Below are positions 37,301 through 46,700 of a stretch of DNA of 52,891 nt, one piece after another. Source of the DNA: an uncultured Eubacteriaceae bacterium (GTDB lineage: Bacteria; Bacillota; Clostridia; Lachnospirales; CAG-274); NCBI GenBank assembly GCA_947086655.1, contig CAMTZM010000004.1, positions 78,644 to 131,534 of the forward strand. Reading direction: 5' to 3'. The position numbers and the translations under genes are program-made. Under the pieces are notes generated by a model. It was not told the DNA's origin and searched no databases. It saw only the letters and a program-made list of their open reading frames with translations. The first letter of the stretch is position 1, and every line of letters starts with the position of its first letter.

Positions 37301-39171
37301 CTAAATGTAACTTGAGGAGATATAATATTATGAAGAGTAGAATTTATAGTTGTTTCCGTTATAATAGTTTCAAACTTTTCTACTTTTCCCTCATCGTCTG
37401 TTACTGTAATTTCAATATTGTCTCCGCTTAATGAGGCATGAACTTTCACATCAGCAAACACATCTTCAAAATCGTCATAAGGTATTACTCCTCTGTTAAA
37501 TACATAATTGATGTCAAGTTTATTTCCATTTTTAGCTAATATATTCTTTAAAACTTTCTCATAGCACATATCCCATTTAAGCGTAAGAACAAGTTCTTGT
37601 TTCGATGGGTCTGTTAATGAATTTACAACTTTTGAGTCTACAACAGTCAAATTCTGAGGAGTGCTTATAATTATATCGTCTTCTGAAGGAGTGTATTTTA
37701 ATATCTGAGACTGAACCGTAATTTGACTGCTTCCCGGTGTAGCATCAGGAGGGGTAAATCTAAACTCAACCCTAAAATATTTTGTTTGCATATTATCAGA
37801 GTTAATATTAACCGGAACATAAATATCTTCTGTTCCTCCCTTTGTGTCCTCAACCTGAGACCATTGCGCAAGTGTAGATGACGTATCTCCCATATAAATT
37901 ACATAATAACCTCTATATCCTTCATATGGCTTAATTCTAACATAATACTCATCAGATGCTATTGCCTCTACATTATATTGTACAAACGTGTAAACCTTGC
38001 CATGTTCTATACTTGTAGCATAAGAAAGAAAATCCGGATTATTAGGTTTATACATTGATATTTCCGTAGGATTATATATAATACCCGGTTCAAGATTTGA
38101 CAGTCTTATTCTTATTCTTTGATTTGAAGAGTCTCTTGATACGCTTTTAATTACAGCCCCATTTGCATTTGTTATAGACGTAGCACTTTTCAAATCAGAA
38201 GCGTATATATTGCTTATATTTATTTGTATTTTTCTTTTGTCGCTGGCATTTCCCATATTTAATACAATACTTGCTATATCATCTTCTGAAACTGAAGACG
38301 GATTTACAAATACATATTTATTTTGAGACGAATCCCAAACTTTAGGAAGGTCAAAAGAAAGTTCAAGTTCAGGGTCAGTACCCGGGTCAGCGTCTGGATA
38401 TGGTCTTGAAGAATGGTCAACAACATCTCTTATTCCTTTTCCATTATTCGCATAAGGCGAAGATGTAACCGAAGCAGCATTTATTCCGGTAAAAATTTCA
38501 AGATTCTGCTTTATTTCGCTTTCTCCTGGTATATTAAGTTTTAAATCAAAATCATAAATATTTCCTTGTGTCATTCCATTTGTTGAAAAATAAAAAATAT
38601 CATTTGAAGTCCACTTAAATTTTACGTCTTTATTATCAAGCTTAAAGGCAAAACCTGTATCTTTTCTTATTGTAAAACTTGCCGATTCTGCCTCTCCATT
38701 TTCATTGTAATTAATTTTATATGTATCAGCAATAGGCGGATATGAGGAAAGTGTCGGCAAAATATATGCTCCTAATGTATCACGATAAACCTCAAAAAGC
38801 ATGCCGCTGTCATTTACAGACATATAGGAACCCTTTGAGTAATCCCATATATTATATGTAACAACAGCTTTTGATCCGCTTTTTTCAACTTTAAAATCAA
38901 TTCTTTTTCCATCAAGGTTATAGCTTAAATCATATGTTCCTACATCAAATAAACTTCCGTTTCTGCTTCCAAAGTCCCACCATACAAAAACATCGTCATA
39001 AGCTGTACCTTTTTCTTGAATATTAAGCATAGAATCAAGCACACGACCCGATTCCCATTTAAAATTAAATGGGGCGTTGTCATCAGCCGATACTATTATA
39101 CCTCCAATTCCCATTATAAAAGTATTTAAAATAAATACTAATGAGAGAATTTTAGCAGTCAGTTTTCTCAT
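34324..39171 (-). CDS. Large secreted FN3-repeat protein with SLH-like C-terminus (protein B)
   Basis: A 1615-residue exported protein related in plan to protein A. Signal peptide RKLTAKILSLVFILNTFIMG, ending near IIVSADD. Fibronectin III-like modules are visible as FTVVWDTLSP, VNLYWDRVKESEED and IVVSFDTPYFD with YYVVVET and YFYYIRTV strands. A beta region (about 1180-1325) includes FKITWEDMDVIISPR. A charged helix (about 1326-1389), rich in Glu and Lys, follows and is absent from protein A. The C-terminal 170 residues resemble SLH modules: LTRSMAIGCAARLAGAPR, ITVQEAIYLTMMAYQ, FEIGIYSNTGMNPNSN. The ATG at 39171 is set by GGAGGTAATATTC. A near-palindrome, GCTATATATTAATTATAGC, at 39215-39233 overlaps a TATAAT, which may mark the promoter. 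Function probably structural or substrate binding at the surface. Confidence 0.82.
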   Translation of the reverse strand: MRKLTAKILSLVFILNTFIMGIGGIIVSADDNAPFNFKWESGRVLDSMLNIQEKGTAYDDVFVWWDFGSRNGSLFDVGTYDLSYNLDGKRIDFKVEKSGSKAVVTYNIWDYSKGSYMSVNDSGMLFEVYRDTLGAYILPTLSSYPPIADTYKINYNENGEAESASFTIRKDTGFAFKLDNKDVKFKWTSNDIFYFSTNGMTQGNIYDFDLKLNIPGESEIKQNLEIFTGINAASVTSSPYANNGKGIRDVVDHSSRPYPDADPGTDPELELSFDLPKVWDSSQNKYVFVNPSSVSEDDIASIVLNMGNASDKRKIQINISNIYASDLKSATSITNANGAVIKSVSRDSSNQRIRIRLSNLEPGIIYNPTEISMYKPNNPDFLSYATSIEHGKVYTFVQYNVEAIASDEYYVRIKPYEGYRGYYVIYMGDTSSTLAQWSQVEDTKGGTEDIYVPVNINSDNMQTKYFRVEFRFTPPDATPGSSQITVQSQILKYTPSEDDIIISTPQNLTVVDSKVVNSLTDPSKQELVLTLKWDMCYEKVLKNILAKNGNKLDINYVFNRGVIPYDDFEDVFADVKVHASLSGDNIEITVTDDEGKVEKFETIITETTINSTLHNIISPQVTFRLPCAPKATGNTIFLYPNVYFLNVSGSYYDSNSSSTINIPASLPAYLTLDGVDSASVPQPQNIKVVKEGEDTVTERSFTVVWDTLSPSSDGPMSHYIETMLESRGLTVGEDSIKYNAYIAQDKELIDKLINYSGKREDMYKELSIARYDNENKSGINPIDVSAIADNEISIRDNLRDKKIVSIDNILQDVNLLQQKLKFNGLDTNQNYYVVVETVVVPYQEKDDTHEGGYLEEETQYSDVSVIVSATTLPPYDEPNEDEKNPAAPENFDKKDITLNSVNLYWDRVKESEEDVLEYQFIRISGAQMSETDMGTRDEYGEVYSKLSQSYKIAGWQTGESNIYPYEQNAFSQTPAEDTKFEYDISDAVINSLIDKTLNPNQLYFYYIRTVRLVEGKPKAYSVWVPLSVTTTPVSAPYNLKVERDIEHNKKSQIVVSFDTPYFDIEKLGTDYILQYSLKEDSADWSQAERMNAGSLKGSYSTNPDGSLHFIYNIGGLKSGTLYSIKVRLFDSILNEPSVYSNIVQMRTEVDPDDNKNDEDTNDWIDHYKKMLEELLKKPYWVIEDSVTKSIIYYRPQYFKDLLASETSATLTLASTEEGDNGFRKLYYIPASAIKEAYDANKGFKITWEDMDVIISPRAIDVDVDQEVRKVLERIDENFIDDYFIRISASFNEVSYTIDGNNPLSPIADISIEAIGSDEKINLWDDKMVEMLKSMIESDLEDAKREIKNEIKDESTSEELIKELKDMFEDFEEDFGEELDEELEDIVDRTYSITELKGNLIVAYPVEATSSVSGYRQGSGIWTTVNAMDYMGKKGIYSTLTGVFVFAGRTINIPGINEVPNGTPITNLVSKFGLDDYLGKSNTMNLSAPLTRSMAIGCAARLAGAPRTTDPTAFFASKGIILSTRATQEPITVQEAIYLTMMAYQARTNTKVETMQIRNYTLTSGINGIQTNYKKSVQAAFEIGIYSNTGMNPNSNITVSEFLQMLINMAAKTKLL

Positions 39172-39214
39172 GAATATTACCTCCGTTTTAAAAATGTGTT
39201 TCTGCATAAAAAAT

Positions 39215-39233
39215 GCTATATATTAATTATAGC
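39215..39233. promoter_or_regulatory. Near-palindrome overlapping putative -10 of protein B gene
   Basis: A 19-base near-palindrome, GCTATA...TATAGC arms, contains TATAAT (39231-39226 on the minus strand) about 55 bases before the start codon. The -35 region is weak. It could be operator plus -10; low support. Confidence 0.35.
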
Positions 39234-39284
39234 TTAAAAAAATAAAATGAAAATAGGTTTTATATTATTTTTTTATTACAATAT

Positions 39285-40130
39285 TTAGAAGAAATGCTGA
39301 TTAAGAAAACGTGTCAATGCGTCTTTCCATATAGGCAGCCTTTCAAACCCGTTTATTTCCAAACATCTTTTTGAAAGCATAGAATTAAATGGTCGTTTTG
39401 CTTTTGATGGATATTCACTGGAATTAATAGGTATAACTTCTGTATTCTTGTTTGAAATGGCAAATATTTCTCTTGCAAAATCAGCCCATGAACAAAAACC
39501 TTCATTAGTAGCATGATAAATTCCATAGTGTCCTACACTTATCATATTTGAAATAAGTTTAGCTAAATCAGCAGTATACGTAGGAGAACCTATTTGGTCA
39601 TTTACAACAGAAACACTCTCGTTTTTTTCTGATAAATTAAGCATTGTCTTTACAAAATTTTTTCCATTTTCTCCAAATATCCAGCTTGTTCTTAAAATAT
39701 AATATTTATCAGTAGTCTTTTTTACAGCCTCCTCGCCTAAAAGCTTTGTCATACCATAATAATTTATAGGATTAGGCTTATCGTCTATTTCCATAGGCAT
39801 ATTATTTGTTCCATCAAATACATAATCGCTGCTTATATACATAATAGACGCACCTACTGAAACTGCCGCCTTAGCTATATTTTCAGTTCCTGTTACATTT
39901 ATAAGTTTACATGTGTTTCTTTCCTCCTCCGCCATATCAACATTTGTGTATGCAGCGCAGTGAATAACGCATTCAGGCATAAATTTGTTTATTTTCTCCG
40001 AAACATCTGAAAAGTTAGTAATATCAATTTCACTTCTTCCGGCAGCTTTCACATCAAATCCCTTTTTTTCTAAAGCCAATACAACGTCTGTTCCAAGCTG
40101 TCCATTTGCACCTGTAACTAATACCTTCAT
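39285..40130 (-). CDS. rmlD: dTDP-4-dehydrorhamnose reductase
   Basis: The last enzyme of dTDP-L-rhamnose synthesis, a short-chain dehydrogenase. The 281-residue protein has the Rossmann motif KVLVTGANGQLGTDV, IHCAAYTNVDMAEEE, ISSDYVFDGTN and the catalytic YxxxK in YYGMTKLLGEE, then RTSWIFGENGKNFVKTM and DQIGSPTYTADLA. The ATG at 40130 follows AAGGAG. The other rml genes are not in the window. Rhamnose is likely used for cell-wall polysaccharide or surface glycan. Also called RfbD or StrL. Confidence 0.94.
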   Translation of the reverse strand: MKVLVTGANGQLGTDVVLALEKKGFDVKAAGRSEIDITNFSDVSEKINKFMPECVIHCAAYTNVDMAEEERNTCKLINVTGTENIAKAAVSVGASIMYISSDYVFDGTNNMPMEIDDKPNPINYYGMTKLLGEEAVKKTTDKYYILRTSWIFGENGKNFVKTMLNLSEKNESVSVVNDQIGSPTYTADLAKLISNMISVGHYGIYHATNEGFCSWADFAREIFAISNKNTEVIPINSSEYPSKAKRPFNSMLSKRCLEINGFERLPIWKDALTRFLNQHFF

Positions 40131-40401
40131 AATATTGTTTCTCCTTCATTATCTTTTGATATATATTATGTGATTATTCGGCTTTTACATATTATAAAAC
40201 AAAAACTTGCGCTAATCAAGGCTTTAAAAAACTCTATTTAAATTAAATAAAAAAATTCGGCAATTTTGGCAATTTTCCTATTTTAATAAAGTAAAATAAA
40301 GTATATAATATATACAGGCTGCATAACAGAAATTACATTTAGTTTTAAAAAACATATATAATACAGCCAAAAACAATATAATGGTTAAAAGGAGCAATAA
40401 A

Positions 40402-42507
40402 ATGAATAAATCAAGCAACGACTGGATTAATTTCGCTGAAAACATCAGCTTATTATCAGACGGCTGTTACAATTATTTTAATGTTGACGCTGTTTTCTCT
40501 GATGAAACAGAAAATTACAGAACATATAAATTCCGTGGGCTAAACAAATCTACCATAGTCAAACTGAGAACCGGACATAATAACTGTGATGCGGCGTTTA
40601 TATGCTGTGACGGTGAAAAAATGAAAATGTCAAAAAAATCTTCCGAAAACCGTTTTGATTATTTTGAGACTGAAATAATACACCTTGACAAAACCGTATA
40701 CTATTACTTTGAAATTATATACTCTGGAAAAAGATTTTTTTATAATAAAAACGGCATTTCATTAAAAAACGACCCTGCTTATAATTTTATAATAATACCT
40801 GATTTTAAAACGCCTGACTGGGCAAAAGGAACAGTTATGTATCAAATATATGTAGACAGATTTTACAACGCCGATAAAACAAACGATGTTGTAAATAATG
40901 AATACGCATATTTGGGAAGAGCTGCAAAAAAAATAGAAGATTGGGACTCTCCTGTTGAAAAAGACGATATATGCAATTTTTATGGCGGCGACTTAAAGGG
41001 CGTTATGGAAAAAATGGATTACTTAAAAAACTTAGGCGTAGAAGTAATATATTTTAACCCTATTTTCGTATCTCCAAGCAATCATAAATATGATATACAA
41101 GATTATGATTATATAGACCCACACTATGGAGTAATAGTAAATGACGGCGGAGAACCTCTTTATTTTGAGAAATTTGCCAACAAATTTGCAACAATGTATA
41201 TGCAAAGAACAACAAATAAAGAAAACCTTGAAGCAAGCAACAGACTTTTTCAAAAATTAGTTGAACTTGCGCATAAAAACGGAATAAAAGTTATACTTGA
41301 CGGAGTGTTTAATCATTGCGGAGCATTTAACAAATGGCTTGACAAAGAAGGTTTTTATCAAATGAACGGTTATCCCCAAGGGGCATACTCCGACAAAAAA
41401 AGCATATATCATAATTATTTTAAATGGTATTCTGACAACTGGCCAAATAATGACGCATATGACGGCTGGTGGGGACATGACAACCATCCTAAATTAAATT
41501 ATGAAAACTCTCCGGCTCTTTATAATTATATAATGGAAATAGGAAAAAAATGGGTGTCACCACCTTTTAATGCCGACGGCTGGCGGCTTGACGTTGCTGC
41601 TGATTTAGGCTGTTCACCTGAATTTAACCATAAATTTTGGCGTGATTTCAGAAAAGCCGTAAAAAAAGCAAACCCAAATGCCGTAATTTATGCCGAACAT
41701 TACGGAGACGCTTCAAGCTGGCTTACAGGAGATCAATGGGATTCAGTTATGAATTATGATGCGTTTATGGAGCCTATTTCATGGTTTTTAACAGGGCTTG
41801 AAAAGCACAGCGACGAATATCGCCACGATTTATACTGCAATGCTCAAAGTTTTGAATCCGCTATGCGTTACCATATGTCAAAGTTTTCATTTGAGTCTCT
41901 TTCAATAAGCATGAATGAGCTGTCAAATCACGACCATTCACGTTTTCTTACAAGAACAAATAAAACAGCCGGACGTCTTAACTCTCTTGGAAGTGAAAGA
42001 GCATCTGAAGGTATAAACAAGGGAATTATGAAAGAAGCAATTGCATTTCAAATGACATGGATAGGCTCTCCTACTATTTATTATGGAGATGAAGCCGGAG
42101 TATGCGGCTGGACTGACCCCGATAACAGACGAACTTATCCATGGGGAAACGAAGACAAAGATATATTAAGCTTTTATAAAGAAATGATAAAAATACACAA
42201 GAAATACAGCGCATTAAAATGCGGCTCTACCGAATATTTATATACAGACTATGGAATTATAGGCTATGGAAGATGGAACAGCAAAGAAAAAATTATAGTT
42301 GTATTAAACAACAACTGTACAGATAAAACAATACAAATGCCTGTATGGAGAATAGGCGTAAACGATAACTCAAAACTTTCAATAATTATAAGTTCTGACG
42401 AAAATGGGTTTACAATGCCTAATAAAAGCGTTATATCAAAAAATGGGCATGTAAGTGTTTCAATACCTGCTTATGGAAGCATAGTAGCTGTTGAAAAAAA
42501 TAAATAA
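40402..42507 (+). CDS. GH13 alpha-glucan hydrolase (neopullulanase/cyclomaltodextrinase-like)
   Basis: A 701-residue cytoplasmic (no signal peptide) glycoside hydrolase of family 13. The N-terminal about 130 residues form a CBM34-like beta domain, followed by the TIM barrel: GTVMYQIYVDRFYNAD, the loop GGDLKGVMEKMDYLKNLG, VILDGVFNHCG (region I), GWRLDVA (region II, nucleophile Asp), YAEHYGDA (region III, acid/base Glu) and LSNHDHSR (region IV, Asp). The C-terminal domain is about residues 600-701. This architecture suits cleavage of maltodextrins, cyclodextrins or pullulan. The ATG at 40402 follows AAAGGAGC; an upstream ATG at 40381 is before it. It is a single gene with its own terminator. 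Confidence 0.92.
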   Translation: MNKSSNDWINFAENISLLSDGCYNYFNVDAVFSDETENYRTYKFRGLNKSTIVKLRTGHNNCDAAFICCDGEKMKMSKKSSENRFDYFETEIIHLDKTVYYYFEIIYSGKRFFYNKNGISLKNDPAYNFIIIPDFKTPDWAKGTVMYQIYVDRFYNADKTNDVVNNEYAYLGRAAKKIEDWDSPVEKDDICNFYGGDLKGVMEKMDYLKNLGVEVIYFNPIFVSPSNHKYDIQDYDYIDPHYGVIVNDGGEPLYFEKFANKFATMYMQRTTNKENLEASNRLFQKLVELAHKNGIKVILDGVFNHCGAFNKWLDKEGFYQMNGYPQGAYSDKKSIYHNYFKWYSDNWPNNDAYDGWWGHDNHPKLNYENSPALYNYIMEIGKKWVSPPFNADGWRLDVAADLGCSPEFNHKFWRDFRKAVKKANPNAVIYAEHYGDASSWLTGDQWDSVMNYDAFMEPISWFLTGLEKHSDEYRHDLYCNAQSFESAMRYHMSKFSFESLSISMNELSNHDHSRFLTRTNKTAGRLNSLGSERASEGINKGIMKEAIAFQMTWIGSPTIYYGDEAGVCGWTDPDNRRTYPWGNEDKDILSFYKEMIKIHKKYSALKCGSTEYLYTDYGIIGYGRWNSKEKIIVVLNNNCTDKTIQMPVWRIGVNDNSKLSIIISSDENGFTMPNKSVISKNGHVSVSIPAYGSIVAVEKNK

Positions 42508-42550
42508 TATAAAAAATAAAATAAATGCGGCTGTTCTGTTAATTTATAAA

Positions 42551-42584
42551 AAAAGACTCATTCCGTTAAAGGTTTGAGTCTTTT
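42551..42584 (+). terminator. Intrinsic terminator after the GH13 gene
   Basis: AAAAGACTCA pairs with TGAGTCTTTT on the plus strand, followed by CTGTTT. It lies about 45 bases after the stop codon. Confidence 0.8.
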
Positions 42585-42639
42585 CTGTTTAGTTATTAAA
42601 ATTTAATAAATTAAACCTATAATTTAATGAATTACTACA

Positions 42640-43044
42640 TTAATTATTATTTATATTGTTATTATCATTATTTACAATATTATTTCCGTCATTATCGTAA
42701 TTATCCAACACTTCGTCATGTTTCTCCTCATTTTCATTTGTTCCTCGTTTTTCTCCAACATCCTTTAAAGCTTGTGATAATTCGTCTACAAATGCGGTTG
42801 TTTTTTCAACTATAATCTTAGCTGTATTTTTAACCTTAGGTTCAAAATCCTTTGCCGCTTCGCTTACTTTTTCTTTTACCTCTTTTGCAAAACAATCCAT
42901 TGACCTTGCTGCTTTATTTATTTTCTCATCAAACCCAGAGGACTTTTTTTGAGCTGCAATACTATCTAAAAGCTTAACAGCATCGTCAGTAGATATTTTA
43001 CCTTCTTCAACCATTTTAAGTATAGCCATTCTTTCTTCCTTCAT
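42640..43044 (-). CDS. SHOCT-like domain protein with Asn-rich tail
   Basis: A 134-residue soluble protein. The N-terminus, KEERMAILKMVEEGKISTDDAVKLLDSI, matches the SHOCT-like motif found in Firmicute envelope-stress proteins such as YvlB/LiaX-type proteins. The middle is an amphipathic helix (about 35-95: FDEKINKAARSMDCFAKEVKEKVSE). The end is a low-complexity tail of Asn and Asp from about residue 117, coded by AAT/AAC/GAT triplets that look like a microsatellite. The ATG at 43044 follows GGGAGG; the earlier ATG at 43107 sits upstream of that site. It is 73 bases from the CmpB-like gene on the same strand. Role unknown; possibly membrane-stress related. Confidence 0.8.
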   Translation of the reverse strand: MKEERMAILKMVEEGKISTDDAVKLLDSIAAQKKSSGFDEKINKAARSMDCFAKEVKEKVSEAAKDFEPKVKNTAKIIVEKTTAFVDELSQALKDVGEKRGTNENEEKHDEVLDNYDNDGNNIVNNDNNNINNN

Positions 43045-43117
43045 AGTAAATTCCTCCCTGAAAAACTGAATTATTTTTTTATATTTAAAATAATATACGT
43101 TATTCAAAAATTAAAGT

Positions 43118-43531
43118 TTATAATTTTTTTGTATTCAATTCAGTTTTAGGCATACCTCCAATAAGTCTTTCAAACAAAAGCCCGGCTATAAACCAAACAG
43201 GAGCATAATCAAGCCGTATTACACCATCTATATTGAATTTTGAACCGCTGTAATCCCATGGGCATATTCCAAAACTTTTTAAAAAAGCGCCTGTAAAATA
43301 CTCAACAGCAAATATAAACAAAGCATATATCACCCCTCTTAAAAAAACAGGCATACCATTTAAAGCATTTTTTAAAGGAATCAAAAAGGCAGCAGCGGCA
43401 TATATCGGAAACATAATAAGCGATGTATGCGCCATCATTTTTAAATCGCCGGCAAAAAATGAATTTAATCCTGTCCATACAACTTCCATTATCCAGCCGG
43501 CGCTTCCACATAATAATAATTTTTTTACCAT
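43118..43531 (-). CDS. CmpB-like putative membrane protein
   Basis: A 137-residue membrane protein with four predicted helices (about 5-22, 32-52, 62-85, 105-125). The pattern VEYFTGAFLKSFGICPWDYSG followed by FNIDGVIRLDYAPVWFIAGL matches the putative ABC-transporter type IV (CmpB, PF06541-type) family, which often ends with such WDYS...FNxxG residues. Function is not established. The start lacks a clear ribosome site (GAGCAT only), so translation may be weak or the start elsewhere. It precedes the SHOCT-like gene on the same strand. Confidence 0.75.
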   Translation of the reverse strand: MVKKLLLCGSAGWIMEVVWTGLNSFFAGDLKMMAHTSLIMFPIYAAAAFLIPLKNALNGMPVFLRGVIYALFIFAVEYFTGAFLKSFGICPWDYSGSKFNIDGVIRLDYAPVWFIAGLLFERLIGGMPKTELNTKKL

Positions 43532-43571
43532 AAAACTATTATGCTCTGTTTTTTAATATATATCCATTCGC

Positions 43572-43621
43572 CAAAGACTATTCGCATTTTTGATTTAAAA
43601 AAATACTCATAACCAACGGTT
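43572..43621 (+). repeat. 50-base element, left copy flanking the GH95 pair
   Basis: Matches 45 of 50 bases with the reverse complement of 50636-50685 (five substitutions, no gaps). Conserved blocks: CAAAGACTATT, GCATTTTTG, AAAAATACTCATAACC, ACGGTT. It lies downstream of the 43717 GH95 gene, beyond its terminator, and is in the opposite orientation to the right copy. No transposase or target-site duplication is visible. Confidence 0.9.
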
Positions 43622-43670
43622 TCATTAGAAACTGATGGAATAAATGGGATAATATCACTAAATACAAAAG

Positions 43671-43701
43671 TAAGCGCCTGCTTAAAAAGCATAGGCGCTT
43701 A
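43671..43701 (-). terminator. Intrinsic terminator of the 43717 GH95 gene
   Basis: TAAGCGCCT and AGGCGCTTA form the outer stem around GC/TTAAAA/GC on the minus strand, followed by CTTTTGTATTT. It lies 16 bases past the stop codon. Confidence 0.82.
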
Positions 43702-43716
43702 ACTATGTCGGTTAAA

Positions 43717-46700
43717 TTATTGATTAATATATTCCTTAACCTCTCTTATAGGATTCATTTTGTCTAAATCATTCCATATCATTATTTTCATATTATATTT
43801 TGATTTTTGATTGTCAACAGTAATAACAGTTTTATTGTTATCTTTGTTTAAATCAGCTTTTTGTTCTGATACAAGTTTATTGTTTTCATCATAAAAAGCA
43901 GTTATAACCTTAGCATTTTCCACTTTGTCAAGCTTATCAAAATCAACCTCTATTGTGTATTCTCCTTGTGAAACAGCTAACTTATTATAAACTTCACTTC
44001 CTTTATATACAGTAAGAATATCTGTATTTTTAACAATCTTTTCTGTTGTACCCGAAAGTTCCCTTACATTACACATATAACCCTCTTTATATGTAGACTC
44101 TGGGTCTCCGCGAAATACAACAAAGAGTTTATCTTTACCTGAAAGTCCTTCTTTAACAGTCATTTCAACAGGTGCATAGCTGCCTTTTGACGCTGTTGCC
44201 TGAGCTATTTCTTCACCGTCTTTAGAGCCTTTTCTTACAGAAATATATATAATTCCGTCAACTCTTCCATTAACATTGAGAGATAATTTTTTAAGATTGT
44301 CAAGTTCACAATCAGGATAAGCAAAACCTACCTCAGAACCTTTTTTATCATCCCAAATATAGCCTACATTAACAGGGTCGTTTTGAGTTTCTTGCTTTGG
44401 AACTTTATTTTTTCCGTCTGATGCTGTAACACCAAAGAAATCAGTTGTAGTATTTGCCGGCTTTGTCCATGTCTCAACAACAAGCCCTTCTTCTAAAGGA
44501 AGTTCTCCAAAACCTGTAATTGTATAATTTACATTAGCATCAGCGTTAAAAACAATAACAGTATTTTCACTTTCAAGAGTACTTGCAATTTCGTTTCCGT
44601 TTTCATCCTTAACAACAGCAGTACCAACATAAGGATTTCTTATCTTAACTGTTCCTCCGTCTATTGATTTTATATTGACTCTTGTAGGAACTCCTTTTTT
44701 CCATTTTGTTCCGACCTCAATATTTCCTCTTGCTTTAAAGCCTTCAAACTTTCCTTCTCTCCATTTAGCCGGAAGCGCCGGAAGAATGTCTATTGTACCG
44801 TCATGGCTTTGCATAAGCATTTCTACAACTCCCGCTGTCATACCATAATTACAGTCAATCTGAAAATTAGGATGCTGCCCAAGAAGGTTTGGAGAAGTAC
44901 GTGTTCTTAAAAGCTGGTCTATTCTTGAATATGCCGTTTCTCCATCTAATGCTCTGGCGCTTAATGCTATTCTCCATGCAACACCCCAGCCTTGTCCCGA
45001 ACCGGCTCCTCTTGCTAAAACTGACTTCTTATATGCCTCAAAAATTTTCTTTTCATCTTCATTCTCACTATAAGCACTTAAATTTGTCCCCGGATAAAGT
45101 TCATATAAATGAGAACAATGCCTATGTTCAGTATTATTTGATGCAACATGACGTTTATATCCTGTTGTTTTTCCATTAAAAGGATTTGTAACAGTCCATG
45201 TATCTCCGCCGCTGAAATCAAATCCTACATCTCCTCTTACCCACTCTTGTATAAGTCCGCTTGAGTCAATTAAATTAGGAGCAATTTTACCCTTTTCGTC
45301 TGAAAAATATCCATTTTCAGGAAGCTGAGATTTAACCTTTTCAATTAAAACACTGTCTTGTTCAGTTTTTCCTAATATTTGTGCAGCATTTATAAAAGAA
45401 TTATATAAATTTCTCACAAGCTGTGTATCCATTGCCGGTCCTGGCTGTATACTTCCTTGCTCCGGAGATACAGACGCCGCTGTTACAAGGTAACCTGTCT
45501 GTGGGTCTATAATTAAAAACTGTGTAAAGAAATCACATGCGCCTTTCATAATAGGATAAAACTCTGCAAGATACTCTTCATCTTTATTAAACTGATAATA
45601 CTGCCATGCATGGTCTAAAAGCCATATACCCCCTGTTGGCCATACACCCGCCGTAGCATTGTCAATAGGCTGAGTACCTCTCCACAAGTCAAAATTGTGG
45701 TGCATTACCCATGGGTCTCCTTCTTGATAACTTTCATCACCTCTTGAATTTTCTATGCCATATTGCTCTCTTGCCGTAATACTTCCGCTTTTCGCAAGTT
45801 CTGAAAAAACATTAAGAAGCGGTTTTTCACATTCTGCAAGATTTAAAGGCTGCGCAAGCCAATAATTCATTTCCGTATTAATATTAATAGTATATTTTCC
45901 ATTCCATGAAGGACTTAAACTTGGATTCCACTTTCCTGTCAAATTAAGAGGCTGGCTTATCTGAATATCACTTGAACCGTCTCTTGAACCGGCAACCATT
46001 AAATATTTTCCATAATTAAACTGTAATACGGCAAGCTTATTGTCACCTTTAGTAAATGTAGAGTAAACACCATATGAATTAGCATCCGATAATTTGTTTC
46101 CTCCGCCTGACGAAAAACCTGACTTTCCATTTATATCTTCTCGTATACGTTTTTCTGTTGCTATTCCCTCTGAATTAAATCCAAAGTTTTCAATAGTTAA
46201 AGATGAACGGTCAAATAATTCTTTATAATCTTCTATATGTTCTCTTTTTATCTGCTCATAGTTTTTGCCTTTAAGAGCTGAAACATGTTTTTCACATTCT
46301 ATATTTGGTTTACTGTCATCTACTGTTAAATAATCAACATAGTTTGATGCTCCAACAACATAAATTGTTGCTTCATTTCCTCCGCTTATTAATATTTTTT
46401 TATTATCTTCTGAAACGCTTAAATTTGAATCCGGTGCATCAACAAAAAGTCTTGCTTCAATTTTTATTACACTTGCTCCTCCTACTTCACTTGTTTTTCC
46501 GTCTTTTACCTTTGCTGTAATTTTAATTTGATTATCACTTATTTTGTGAAATTCCGGATTTTCAAGAAACGTATGTAATTCAGCGTTAAAATTAAGTTCT
46601 CCATTTTCTACCTTTACATTTGTTACTACTGCCTGAGCCGGATAACTTGCAAAACTTTCTCTTGTATAATGTGCATTTTCGTAATCATAATCAACTGTAA

